Shown here in pieces: positions 1 through 10,744 of a DNA stretch of 64,000 nucleotides (positions are counted from its first letter, which is position 1; each line of letters starts with the position of its first letter). A program made the translations under genes and the position numbers. The notes below the pieces were generated by a model. The model was not told the origin of the DNA and ran no database searches. It saw only the letters and a list, made by a program, of their open reading frames with translations. The DNA is from Mesostigma viride (lineage: Eukaryota > Streptophyta > Mesostigmatophyceae > Mesostigmatales > Mesostigmataceae), in NCBI GenBank assembly GCA_009746045.1, contig RPFO01000080.1:5857339-5921338 (forward strand), given 5' to 3'.

Positions 1-262
1 TGGTGAATGATACCAGATGGGGGGTAAGCAAGGAGGGTTGCCACCGACCGGTGAATCTGGTGAATGATACCAGATGGGGGATAAGCAAGGAGGGTTGCCA
101 CCGACAGGTGAATCTGGTGAATGATACCAGATGGGGGATAAGCAAGGAGGGTTGCCACCGACAGGTGAATCTGGTGAATGATACCAGATGGGGGGTAAGC
201 AAGGAGGGTTGCCACCGACCGGTGAATCTGGTGAATGATACCAGATGGGGGGTAAGCAAGGA
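1..262. repeat. 57-bp minisatellite, about 4.5 units
   Basis: Units begin near 1, 58, 115, 172 and 229 and differ by a few bases (ggggg/gggga; ccggt/caggt). The array lies just downstream (in gene sense) of the second exon of the diacylglycerol kinase gene, so it is probably the start of that intron. Confidence 0.9.
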
Positions 263-289
263 GGGTGCGGTGGAGGTTCAGGCAAGCCC

Positions 290-1993
290 TACACCAACGT
301 CTGGCTCGAATATCGACAGGTCAAACACCTGGTCAACAGTGGGCAAGGGGGATAGGGCCAGGAATAGAGGGGCAGGAATAGGGCGACAGGGATAGAGGGG
401 CAGGGAGGTAGAATGGGCAAAATGGGGGACCATGCTGGGTTGAGTGTGAAGGGGAAACCCATCGCTGGCACACCAACTGGCCAGACACGTGTGGAAGATG
501 GTGGTGGTGGGGCCGAACAGTACGAGGTCGGTCCCATGCGCCGCAAGGGTGAGGGTGCACCGGACGTGCGTGATGGTGAAGGGGGAGAGTAAGCCAGGAG
601 GCACCCAGCAGGTAAGCTCTTCGAATTGTTCGCTAAAGAATGGCCATGGAATGCCCGGTACCCCACCAAGAAGATAGAAGACAGGCACTGGTACAAATAG
701 AAGACAGGTTCTGGTACGTCTACTCGTGATCATGAGGACTATGTTGGCAATAGGGCATCATGACGTATAAGTCCAGATTTTCTATAATATCCGGAGCGCC
801 CGGCTCCCCAGCAAACGCGGCGGGCTCACGCACAAGAACGACAGGCCACGGTTCAAGTACCGACAACAACAGCAGAGGAGACAGGGGTAAAACCGCCCAC
901 AGTGACATCGTTGAACCCTTTTTGGTGCATTCAAAGGAGGTGATCGGGCGCGCCAAGGCACCGTGTGCACATCCTGAGGAGCAAAGGTGCCTCGAGGGGA
1001 AGGGTGAGATGGGGTGGTACCGCTTAGCATGGATGCGGGATGGAAACAAGCTTAGCATGGATGCGGGATGGAAACATCATAACACTGTAGCTCACACTGT
1101 GGTATCCAAGGTCACATCATCCCTGTTCATGAGATCCCAGGCTGCAGGATCCAAGGTCGTATGATCCAGAGGCCTGTGCTGGGCTCCTAGAGTGCCACAC
1201 GCGCACGCTGCGACAGCATCCGCTACGACAATAGCCCTACCCGCATGGGACGTGCAGCAGCAATACTGGTGGGCGCAATGCAGGGCAGCACAGCCCACCT
1301 GGCAGACACTGCAGTTTGAACATTGCCCTCACAACCAGCATTTCCGTGGCGTCACTGGCCCGAGAAATGGATCCCTTACCTGCGCATATCCTATTAATAG
1401 ACACCCCCCCTTACCTGCGCATATCCTATGGTGCCCCTCAGCTTCGTGTTCAGCTTCGGCCCCAGCCTCCCGCCGCTCCTGGAATTGATGAACACGATGA
1501 CGGGGCACTCCGGGATCCGGATCGTGGCACGTGTCCGAGGTGTGGCGCCCTTTCGCCAGAAAAAGTAGGGAGGGATGACGAACTTCTCAAACCCTGGAAG
1601 GACGGCGTCAGGGAGCTCCTTGCCGCCTGCCACAGCCTTAGGCCTGCTCGTCATCTCGGTGAGCGGGGACGGGGCCTCCAATGGCACAACCGTCATTTCC
1701 AGCTCCCCGGCTGGCGCAGTAGGGCGGCTGTCCTCCACCGCGACATTTATCGCGGACGTCGACAGCGACGCCACAACGGCGTCCACGCGGGAGTCCGTGT
1801 CCGCGGCTATGTCTGTGGTAAATGCGTCAGTGATCGGGAAATCGTCGTTCGGGGGCGCATTCACCTCGTCCGCACCGGCTTCCGCCGGACTTTGCACGTC
1901 GGCCCCTTCACTAGCCTTCGGCGATGAAGCACGCGAGGAGCTGCTAGTAACAGCGGCATCGACATTCGCCGGAGCATCATCTGCGTCGTCCAT
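290..1993 (-). CDS. Diacylglycerol kinase (plant type), 5' part of gene, exons 1-2
   Basis: The ATG is at 1993. Exon 1 (1415-1993, 193 codons) encodes an acidic Ala/Ser-rich leader of about 100 residues, then FVIPPYFFWRKG and CPVIVFINSRSGGRLGPKL, the start of the diacylglycerol kinase catalytic domain with the SGG nucleotide-binding turn. The donor is CAG|GTAAGG. Exon 2 starts at 328 after ttgaccag and reads VFDLSIFEPDVGV, so the join gives YAQVFDL as in plant enzymes. The frame stops at 278-280, so the exon 2 donor lies before that (near 290; not resolved). The family phosphorylates diacylglycerol to phosphatidic acid at membranes. The catalytic core continues past the left edge. The exon 1 donor is duplicated 35 bp downstream (1376-1400). 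I see no C1 domain, as in the short plant forms. Function is inferred from the motif; the start codon is moderately certain. Confidence 0.75.
1376..1431 (-). repeat. Duplicated exon 1 donor of the kinase gene (35-bp unit)
   Basis: In gene sense ATAGGATATGCGCAG|GTAAGG occurs twice. The real exon end is at 1415 and the copy ends at 1380. The intervening bases contain in-frame stops, so use of the distal copy would truncate the protein. Confidence 0.85.
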
Positions 1994-2533
1994 TGTTTCT
2001 CCTATACAACGGTGAAAGAATGTCTTAGCTTTTCAGGCGCGCCAAGATAATTTCTTACCGCCAGACGTTTCTGCGTGAGTGAAATCCGTACTGCCAGTTT
2101 CCACCTGGCGGCAGCGTACCTTGCTAAGGAAAAGTCAATGCATAACCTCCTTCTGCATTTACGTATTGGGGAGCATGAATGTAGATTTCCTCCTTGATGC
2201 AATGAATGTACGTCAGTGGGAAGTGCCACCAGCACCTCATTACAGATTACGGGCAGACGATATTTCGCTGACCCGGCACTCGAGCACGTGTTGCCAGCAT
2301 GGCGGTAGCCTGGCATTACACTACCGTATTGCGTTGGCAAAGTTGAAGCATGGTGGCAAACGGAAAGATTCCGGGCAAACCCAGGCGCAGCCGGCCCTAC
2401 CAAATGCCTGGCAAAAAGTGGCAAGACGGGAGATGCGCCCTGCCTCGCTGGCCGGTAATGTACACGTGTACAGTACCTTTCGCCGTACAACTGTCTGGCG
2501 TTACAGTAGCCAGCGCTTTGTGGTCACGAGGGC
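1994..2533. other. Upstream of kinase gene; no gene recognised
   Basis: Open frames here lack recognisable domains. The segment should hold the promoter of the minus-strand kinase gene, but no clear box was identified. Confidence 0.5.
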
Positions 2534-3131
2534 CGACTTGTATCTTTTTTCGGGGAAATGGGTATATTTTATTAGCCAATTATGGACCAAAGAGGTGAGA
2601 GGGGAAATGAGTATCAGCGAATCCTAATGAAGGTGGGCACACACACGTGTGGCGGTGACAGGTGAAAGGCTAATAGGGCGCGTTATTAGACCAGGGAAGC
2701 CATTGGACCTGAGTGATGTCGCCATGAGGCATACTGGTGAATACCTGATTACGGCCCAGTAGATCATGAAAAAGCTGGAGCGGGCTGGGCTTGTCGTTAT
2801 TGGGCCCTGGGTCCCACACCCTGTGTTGTTCCTGAGCTAACAGCCAGTAGCGGCGCATAGCCGCATTCCATAGGTATATAAAGCGCCGGACTACGCCGCC
2901 GCGGGTATACTCCTCGCGGACCTTAAAGACTGTCTCGTTGCGTATGGTCCAGATCGCGTATAGCATAGTAGTGCGTAGCCATATCCATTCTGCTTGGGAA
3001 ACTGAAAGCTCGGACCCTGGTGTGCCAGCAATACCGAAAATGATGGTACGCACGCTGATTGGGAGAGTCGGTGGGTGGCGATGCCGTCCATGCGGCCCAG
3101 ATGTTAATGAGCCACGTCCAAACCCCAGGGA

Positions 3132-3611
3132 CACTACAATACGCTTCCGCGGACACCTTTTTCAGCGGGGAAAGTGCCCCCGGGCTTCCGGGGCAAATTC
3201 AGCAAGCGCTGCGGAACTTAGATACTAAAATTTCGTTTTTGGTTCGTACCGTACAGCCAATCATTTTGCGCCCGGATCAAATTGTGATCTGGGCACTGAA
3301 CACGAAAATTTCAGCGAAACGTACGAAACACCAACGCAACTACAGAAAATTTTCAGTGACGAAACTGTAGTACCGTGAACCCAAGCAAAATGTAGTAGGA
3401 CTTCGCTAAATTCACGTTCGGAATTTTTCCCCGCAAGATTCCCCCGCAAGATTCCCCCGCACGATTCCCCCCGCTAGGTTCAGGCTCCAGTCGATGCTCG
3501 CCAAATGGCGCAAAAAAAGAAACATATGTTAAAATCGACGGTGCGAATCCTCGTTACCGCTCGGGTAACATTCTCACTCATTTCGCGTCTCCTACGAACC
3601 GTATTGTAGTG
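3132..3611 (+). mobile_element. Non-autonomous CACTA (En/Spm) element, copy 1
   Basis: The element starts CACTACAATACGCTTC and ends with the inverted CGTATTGTAGTG. It interrupts copy A where copy B reads uninterrupted (ccccagggagattac, 6676-6690). The flanks are GGA on the left and GA/GGA on the right, so the 3-bp target duplication is one base short or shares the terminal G. It has no coding capacity. Confidence 0.85.
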
Positions 3612-4072
3612 GAGATTACAGTAAAGAAACCTGTGCTCAATGGTTTCACTAGGGTGCGTGCACAGGCATGATGCATCATGACCAAAACGCTCGTGGAGCA
3701 TGGCGCAGACCCCTATCGCCAGTATGCATCAAAAGGTGTTGTACATCAGTGGCCCTGCGGTCCACGAGAGGGTGGTCTACCGCCAGGGTAATCATCTTAA
3801 CCCAAGTGTAGCCCGGCCAATGTATTCCCCAGCGGGCTCGGCCCGGGTGGGGCTGATGGTACATATGCAACAAGATATCATAACCCCAATCTGCGGTGTA
3901 CTCAAAGATACATTTGCTGGTTCTGATGTCCCCCTTGGTTAAGACCCATCCAAATTCAACCGGGTCCAGATGTAGTAGATCGAGCCGTGTGTTGCCCACG
4001 TGTAGCCATGTAATGCTCTCAACCGGGGATAATGGGTCCGGCTGGATCATGCAAGATCTTGGCACAGACCAT

Positions 4073-4551
4073 CACTACAATACGGTTCGTAGGAGACGCG
4101 AAATGAGTGAGAATGTTACCCGAGCGGTAACGAGGATTTGCACCGTTGATTTTAACATATGTTTCTTTTTTTGCGCCATTTGGCGAGCATCGACTGGAGC
4201 CTGAACCTAGCGGGGGGAATCGTGCGGGGGAATCTTGCGGGGGAATCTTGCGGGGAAAAATTCCGAACGTGATTTTAGCGAAGTCCTACTACACTTTGCT
4301 TGGTACACGGTACTACAGTTTCGTCACTGAAAATTTTCTGTAGTTGCGTTGGTTTTTCGTACGTTCCGCTGAAATTTTTGTGTTCAGTGCCCAGATCACA
4401 ATTTGATCCGGGCGCAAAATGATTGGCTGTACGGTACGAACCAAAAACGAAATTTTAGTATCTAAGTTCCGCAGCGCTTGCTGAATTTGCCCCGGAAGCC
4501 CGGGGGCACTTTCCCCGCTGAAAAAGGTGTCCGCGGAAGCGTATTGTAGTG
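4073..4551 (-). mobile_element. Non-autonomous CACTA (En/Spm) element, copy 2, inverted
   Basis: This is nearly identical to copy 1 but in the opposite orientation. It begins CACTACAATACGGTTC and ends GCGTATTGTAGTG. It is flanked by a perfect 3-bp target duplication CAT (4070-4072 and 4552-4554). The empty site is preserved in copy B as gaccatgggac near 7128-7138. CACTA ends with a 3-bp duplication are diagnostic of the superfamily. Confidence 0.92.
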
Positions 4552-6091
4552 CATGGGACTACGCGTATGCGGTGACACTGGGAAGCTGGCGTGTACGCAT
4601 ATAAGGTGGATAGTTGATACAGACACCCATTGTGGCCAGAAATAGCGTCCAGCAGTTGTAGTTGGAGCCCCTCAGGTGGCAGAACCGTCACGACTAAACC
4701 CTTGCACGCAGGCGTGACTCCGTCGGCGTAGAAGCTAACCCAGTCGCCGGTTATAATTGGCTTGCGTGGGGCAGTCATCAATGCATGCCACGCCGCTGGT
4801 ATCGCACTTATAAGAGTTTGCCACGCTTGCAGGGAGGGCATGTGGGAGACCCAAGTGCTGACCTCGTCGTAGCTGAGCCGTCGGTACGCAGCGCCGTGCC
4901 CCAGGTAGAGGTCCAGCACCCTGACAATCGGCGGTGACGCGCGCAGAAAGCCATCATACGGGTTGTGTCCGTGGAGAGTGCCCAGGGGCTTGTTAGTAGC
5001 GTCTGTGATTAAGTCATTAAAAAAGAGTGGCTGCCGTGCCACCTCCTCTCTAGTAGTAGGAAAGACTAGGCGACCCGGCTTGAGCTTATTGTAACCTGTC
5101 CATATGCGCTGCCAATACCATGGGAGTCCTTTGTACGAAATAAGGGTGCTGCCCAGTATGCCCGCCCCCAGTTGCCACGAGGTGCCACTAGCATGGGTGG
5201 AAAGAGAGGCTAGCGTTTCACGTGCAAGCATGCAGCCAGGGTGTGTGTTAACGCCCATAAAAACGGATATCACTTGTTTAGCATACAGCGACCACAGACG
5301 CCATTGTATGTTGTGGAGCCCGAGGCCCCCGTGCACCCATGACATGAAGGACATCTCTCTGTTGATCCATCCGTGGACCGTGTGGGAGATTAAGCCTTTC
5401 TGTTTCCAGACAAAATTGCTGCCAAGGCGTTGGATGAGCTGTGTGGTGGCATCATTGGGTGGGTGTGCTTGGCAATAATACAAGACCTTAGAGAACAACA
5501 GTTGGTTGACGATCAGGGTTCGCCCTCGTAGGCTCATGCGGTGGACGGCCCCCCAGCGCCCTGCGGTAAGGAGAACGCCTGCAAGCTTGCCCACGTGGTT
5601 GGTTTCATCATACATGAAAGAACGTTGTTCAGCCAAGCGTCCCTCGGGTGTGCAGCCGATGGGACAATTGTGCAAAAGGTGGTGATCCCCCGGCTTGACC
5701 CAGGTCACAGCCAGGTTGGGGAGGGCGTAGCGTAGGGTGTTGGTTTTGCCGATATGCAGTCCCGTGGACTTGAGCACATTGCATCGTTGTTGTGTGGCAA
5801 CAGAATAGGTAGTGATATTATCCATGACAGCATGCACTTCAGGCAGAGAGATACAAACATTTGTTGTGTCATCCACATAAGCCGTTTGGAATATACCTTT
5901 ACCGTTACCTGTCGGGAAGCCCCGAATGCGAGGATCGTTCTGGTGTAGCCAGTAGAGTCCTGCGTGGGCCAAGAGAAATAGAATAGGGGACATGCAATCT
6001 CCTTGTGGTAGCGATCGTGAGCTAGCGCCGGTCGCTGACTTGTGTCCGTCTATTAGTAAATACCAAGCCAGGGATTTGATCATACCCATAA

Positions 6092-6104
6092 CGACTTGTA
6101 TCTT
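6092..6104. repeat. 13-bp direct repeat shared by both LINE insertions (CGACTTGTATCTT)
   Basis: The same 13 bases stand at 2534-2546, 6092-6104 and 7836-7848: left of copy A, between the copies and right of copy B. They read as target-site duplications of two serial insertions. Confidence 0.85.
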
Positions 6105-7835
6105 TTTCGGGGAAATGGGTATATTTTATTAGCCAATTATGGACCAAAGAGGTGAGAGGGGAAATGAGTATCAGCGAATCCTAATGAAGGTGGGCACACA
6201 CACGTGTGGCGGTGACAGGTGAAAGGCTAATAGGGCGCGTTATTAGACCAGGGAAGCCATTGGACCTGAGTAATGTCGCCATGAGGCATACTGGTGAATA
6301 CCTGATTACGGCCCAGTAGATCATGAAAGAGCTGGAGCGGGCTGGGCTTGTCGTTATTGGGCCCTGGGTCCCACACCCTGTGTTGTTCCTGAGCTAACAG
6401 CCAGTAGCGGCGCATAGCCGCATTCCATAGGTATATAAAGCGCCGGACTACGCCGCCGCGGGTATACTCCTCGCGGACCTTAAAGACTGTCTCGTTGCGT
6501 ATGGTCCAGATCGCGTATAGCATAGTAGTGCGTAGCCATATCCATTCTGCTTGGGAAACTGAAAGCTCGGTCCCTGGTGTGCCAGCAATACCGAAAATGA
6601 TGGTACGCACGCTAATTGGGAGAGTGGGTGGCGATGCCGTCCATGCGGCCCAGATGTTAATGAGCCACGTCCAAACCCCAGGGAGATTACAGTAAAGAAA
6701 CCTGTGCTCAATGGTTTCACTAGGGTGCGTGCACAGGCATGATGCATCATGACCAAAACGCTCGTGGAGCGTAGCGCAGACCCCTATCGCCCTATGCATC
6801 AAAAGATGTTGTACATCAGTGGCCCTGCGGTCCACGAGAGGGTGGTCTACCGCCAGGGTAATCATCTTAACCCAAGTGTAGCCCGGCCAATGTATTCCCC
6901 AGCGGGCTCGGCCCGGATGGGGCTGATGGTACATATGCAACAAGATATCATAACCCCAATCTGCGGTGTACTCAAAGATACATTTGCTGGTTCTGATGTC
7001 CCCCTTGGTTAAGACCCATCCAAATTCAACCGGGTCCAGATGTAGTAGATCGAGCCGTGTGTTGCCCACGTGTAGCCATGTAATGCTCTCAACCGGGGAT
7101 AATGGGTCCGGCTGGATCATGCAAGATCTTGGCACAGACCATGGGACTACGCGTATGCGGTGACACTGGGAAGCTGGCGTGTACGCATATAAGGTGGATA
7201 GTTGATACAGACACCCATTGTGGCCAGAAATAGCTTCCAGCAGTTGTAGTTGGAGCCCCTCATGTGGCAGAACCGTCACGACTAAACCCTTGCACGCAGG
7301 CGTGACTCCGTCGGCGTAGAAGCTAACCCAGTCGCCGGTTATAATTGGCTTGCGTGGGGCAGTCATCAATGCATGCCACGCAGCTGGTATCGCACTTATA
7401 AGAGTTTGCCACGCTTGCAGGGAGGGCATGTGGGAGACCCAAGTGCTGACCTCGTCGTAGCTGAGCCGTCGATACGTAGCGCCGTGCCCCAGGTAGAGGT
7501 CCAGCACCCTGACAATCGGCGGTGACGCGCGCAGAAAGCCATCATACGGGTTGTGTCCGTGGAGAGTGCCGAGGGGCTTGTTAGTAGCGTCTGTGATTAA
7601 GTCATTAAAAAAGAGTGGCTGCCGTGCCACCTCCTCTCTAGTAGTAGGAAAGACTAGGCGACCCGGCTTGAGCTTATTGTAACCTGTCCATATGCGCTGC
7701 CAGTACCATGGGAGTCCTTTGTACGAAATAAGGGTGCTGCCCAGTATGCCCGCCCCCAGTTGCCACGAGGTGCCACTAGCATGGGTGGAAAGAGAGGCTA
7801 GCGTTTCACGTGCAAGCATGCAGCCAGCATGCAGC
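6105..7835 (-). mobile_element. LINE copy B, 5'-truncated
   Basis: This is the same family as copy A, truncated after the reverse transcriptase. The 3' untranslated part is 6105-6226. A short duplicated filler (gcatgcagcca) is seen at the 5' junction, 7817-7836. Few differences from copy A imply recent insertion. Confidence 0.85.
6227..7819 (-). pseudogene. LINE ORF2 C-terminal fragment, uninterrupted 530 codons
   Basis: An uninterrupted frame begins at MLARETLASLSTHASG and runs to a stop at 6227. It contains the zf-RVT-type segment CLCTHPSETIEHRFLYCN followed by WTWLINIWAAW, and a Trp-rich C-terminus. The catalytic YVDD box is missing because of 5' truncation, so the fragment cannot reverse transcribe. 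It is the intact reference for the two CACTA empty sites and for the frameshift in copy A. Confidence 0.85.
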
Positions 7836-7847
7836 CGACTTGTATCT

Positions 7848-8024
7848 TACACCCCCTCCCCCACGTTTAAGACTGGGGTCCGACCAATCCAGGGCTCACG
7901 ACTTAAAGAATGTTACTACTACTATTCAATTCTACTTAGTTCTAATACATTCTACTTAAATTATACTAATAGTAGAGTTCAAATCCAGAGTCTCATGAAT
8001 CTTAAACGTGTGTGGGGGGGTGTA
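7848..8024. mobile_element. Possible small inverted-repeat element (MITE-like), 177 bp
   Basis: The ends are imperfect inverted repeats, TACACCCCCTCCCCCACG on the left and a TACACCCCCCC-type end on the right, both followed by a tttaaga core. No clean target duplication is seen. GTCACGAGtGCC directly follows its right end and GTCACGAGgGCC stands at 2523-2534, left of LINE copy A. Confidence 0.4.
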
Positions 8025-8367
8025 GTCACGAGTGCCGCAGCCTCGAATATTTTGCACTGCCCGAATCTGGCCCGAAGCCTACCCGAAGTCCAATTTCCCG
8101 GCCAGATATTTTGCGTAAGCTGGGCGGTCAGGTACAGTACATACATGCTGCTAACGATCTGGGCGTCGTAACTTAAACGGGGGCGTAACTTTAAGAATCG
8201 TAACTTAACGAGGGGATGGCTGCATCGGACCGGCGTGGCGCGGCTTGGGCAGGTGTTGTTGTTGTTGTTGTCTGGCAACACCTGGCATGCCAAGGCAGCG
8301 CCACCGCTAATTATTATTGATTGCTTTGGCCTGTGAGTACAGTATGCATACCCTTGGGCGGCGTGGG

Positions 8368-8451
<84 letters not shown>

Positions 8452-8687
8452 ACAACAACAACAACAACAGGTACTGAAGGGCTGTATGCATATTGAGCTG
8501 CGGCAAGTCTCACAATTTCACCCCAAGGCCCAGGCTGGACTGTAGAGTATTTTCTGCCCGATTGTCTGCGAATGCTACTGTAGACTACTGTAGCCTCGCC
8601 CTGACGTTGCACAAATGCAAAGAGCACACGTTGTTTTCCAAGGCGGCCATTATAGGTGGCGTTCAACTCGTCTACTATAGCCGTGTC
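8025..8687. other. Upstream of the CHCH gene; hairpin and (CAA)n
   Basis: No gene is recognised. A perfect 9-bp stem (caggtgttg / caacacctg, about 8251-8285) has a (GTT)n loop. A long CAA tract follows. The promoter of the CHCH gene should lie here. Confidence 0.5.
8371..8469. repeat. (CAA)n microsatellite
   Basis: About 98 bp of almost uninterrupted CAA. It lies 220 bp upstream of the CHCH gene start. Confidence 0.95.
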
Positions 8688-9335
8688 ATGGCGGATTCTG
8701 CGTCGTCGTCTTGCTCCTCGTCCGGGACCAAGTCGGGCGTGCCATGTGGGGAGCAGGCCGTTAGGTTGCTGAACTGCATAGCCTCTAAGGATTTCACGCC
8801 AAGGAAATGCACGGTCTTCATTACAGAGCTCCGGGAGTGTACCCAAAAGTTGGTAAGCCTGCTGCACCTTCGTGCTTTCCGCCGGCCAACCCGGGATTAT
8901 TTTCAGCAATCCTTGCGGGATACTTCAGTTCGTGTTCTGCATCCATGCCATGACGATAATGATCTCTCCATCTTAAGAGCAAGGCTCCGCATTTCCCCCC
9001 TTTCCTCCGCCTTGCCCTCCCTCAATAGCGTCGCTCTCCACCGTCCTTAATAATTATGCTAGCGATGCGGTAGGAGTGTGAATTCAGTTGCTTATCTGCG
9101 CTGGGCCCCGGGCGCACAAGTTATGCGGTCTGGTTTGGGGGGCTAGGGGCCAGTGCAGCTTGAGCAGTTGGGACGCCCGGTGGGTCGTCGCGGCGCCTCC
9201 TCGGACAAGCTTTTGGCGTGTGCTGCAACGTTCAGTTCTTAGAACATGGGAAGACCCCATTCCTTACCTCATCGCCGTTTACTTTCCCCGTCCGTGCTTT
9301 CTTGTCACTCTTGTACGCTTTCTCTATGCCCCGCG

Positions 9336-9399
<64 letters not shown>

Positions 9400-10356
9400 C
9401 CTCCTCCCTCCCTCCCTCCCTCCCTCCCTCCTCCCTCCCTCCCTCCCTCCCTCCCTCCCTCCCTCCCTCCCTCCCTCCCTCCCTCCCTCCCTCCCTCCCT
9501 CCCTCCCTCCCTCCTCCCTCCCTCCCTCCCTCCCTCCCTCCCTCCCTCCCTCCCTCCCTCCCTCCCTCCCTCCCTCCCTCCTCCCTCCCTCCCTCCCCCT
9601 CCCTCCCTCCCTCCCTCCCTCCCTCCCTCCCTCCCTCCCTCCCTCCCTCCCTCCCTCTTTCCCTCCCTCCCTCTCTCCCCCCTCCCTTTTCCCTTCCTTC
9701 CCCCCCCCCCTTTTCCCCGCCTCCCTGCCCCATTCTGTCTCATGGCCGCTGCAACCGCATGGGTCCATCCGACCAAGTATCTACGTACTCCTTCTGTCCC
9801 CATGTTCCAATGTTTTTTCTATTCCATGGCCGCACCCAACACCTCATCCACGTGCCGCGTACTCCCCCTTCCGAATCGCATGCATATGCCTCCCATGATT
9901 GTGTGTGGCTGCGCAGGGCGTGGTCGACTTCTCGCTGCCTACGCCCCCCCCCCCGCTGCACCGCCCAAGTCTGCAAGTGTGATACCCCAGCCGGCGGCCC
10001 ATAAGCCCTCCACAGCCACCACCGACGCTCCCCAACGCCAGCCGGACCATTCAGTGCCAGCAGTGAGTGCCCCACAGCCAGTGACAGAGACTAGAAGTCT
10101 AGAGCCTGCAACGACTGCCACCAGCCAGCAGCAAGCGACAACAGAAAGCGTCCCAGCGGCAGTTACGGCCGCAAGCACCCAACCGCCGCTAACGAGTGCC
10201 AGTGAGGAACAGCCAGCGGCTACTGGCAGCGCCCACGGCCCAGCAATGGTTGCTACTAGTGTGGAGCAGCCCGTGACGGACGCTAGCGCGCATGTGACCA
10301 CGCCCTATGAGGGTGGCTTCCAGGTCAACTCCGCAGCAAGCACCACGGGCGAGTAG
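8688..10356 (+). CDS. Twin-CX9C (CHCH) domain protein, two exons, frame broken in a poly-C run
   Basis: Exon 1 (8688-8852, 55 codons) encodes a Ser-rich start, then CGEQAVRLLNC and CTVFITELREC: two Cys-x9-Cys pairs spaced like a CHCH helical hairpin. Such proteins are typically oxidised by Mia40 in the mitochondrial intermembrane space and serve respiratory-complex assembly. The donor is TTG|GTAAGC. Exon 2 starts at 9917 after gcgcag and reads GVVDFSLPTPPPP. As given, the frame stops at 9982, giving 76 residues. With one more C in the 11-C run (about 9944-9954) it would continue in the open Ala/Thr/Pro/Gln-rich frame to the stop at 10356, about 200 residues. That tail looks like coding sequence, so an assembly error or polymorphism is likely. 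The intron contains CT and CCCT tracts. Subfamily not assigned. Confidence 0.65.
9338..9690. repeat. (CT)n then (CCCT)n tract in the CHCH intron
   Basis: A CT run (about 9338-9397) passes into 290 bp of CCCT with occasional CCT breaks. On the gene sense strand it is pyrimidine-only and lies upstream of the exon 2 acceptor. Confidence 0.95.
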
Positions 10357-10744
10357 CTTCTGGCTTGCTTGCTTCAACCAAGGCAGGAGCAAGGATTAAA
10401 TTTTGCAGCCTGTCAGGGCGTTCTGCAGGGTAGCGGGGCGAGGGGGATAAGGTGGGCATCACCTAGTGGCCGGGCCAGCACCCATCGGCTGCCAATTGGA
10501 GTGAAAAAATAGAGATTGTTTGGGGTGCAAATAGGGATACACTGCGGGAGGATATCGTTGTCGAGAAAATGCCATGACACGGTGCTAGAAGACACAGCAG
10601 CAGGGAGATGGCCTCGGCAACGCTGCAGTTTCCTGATGCAGCTATTCGGCAGCAACTGCCAGGGTAGAGGGAGACTCTACTAAGCGCCCGGATCCCAATT
10701 CTCCACGAAGCGTCCGGCTCTCTCTCCCCGCCCGTCTACGGCCT
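10357..10744. other. Intergenic; nothing recognised
   Basis: This lies between the CHCH stop and the first candidate ATG of the TraB gene. No motif or repeat was found. Confidence 0.5.

Larger units (their letters stand above)
2670..6089 (-). pseudogene. LINE ORF2 remnant: reverse transcriptase and C-terminal zinc-knuckle region
   Basis: From 6089 downward the frame carries reverse transcriptase motifs: LPQGDCMSPILFLLAHAGL (palm motif B region) and AYVDDTTNVCIS (the YxDD catalytic box, here YVDD). A thumb-like region follows, then a zf-RVT-type segment, CLCTHPSETIEHRFLYCN, read at about 3612-3700, and a C-terminus ending at 2670. It is broken by two transposon insertions and a small frameshifting insertion, so it is dead. 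The N-terminal endonuclease and early RT motifs are absent because of 5' truncation. RT motifs are established knowledge; the exact LINE clade (L1-like) is a guess. Confidence 0.85.
2547..6091 (-). mobile_element. LINE (non-LTR retrotransposon) copy A, 5'-truncated, with two CACTA insertions
   Basis: The 3' end lies at the left (A-rich on the minus strand next to the 13-bp repeat). The element reads leftwards and is cut off at its 5' end inside the reverse transcriptase. It is nearly identical to copy B over the shared 3' part. Two 480-bp DNA elements (3132-3611 and 4073-4551) interrupt it. A 4-bp insertion near 3068-3075, absent from copy B, shifts the frame. CGACTTGTATCTT is found at 2534-2546 and 6092-6104. 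Confidence 0.85.

Noticed and set aside
3132-4551. One large inverted-repeat transposon spanning both CACTA copies
   Set aside because: The 461 bp between them is LINE sequence in correct order and orientation, and each copy has its own flanking duplication, so they are independent insertions.
9400-9690. CCCT tract as telomeric repeat (also 57787-58035)
   Set aside because: The tetramer lacks the T/A positions of plant or algal telomere units and is internal to introns.
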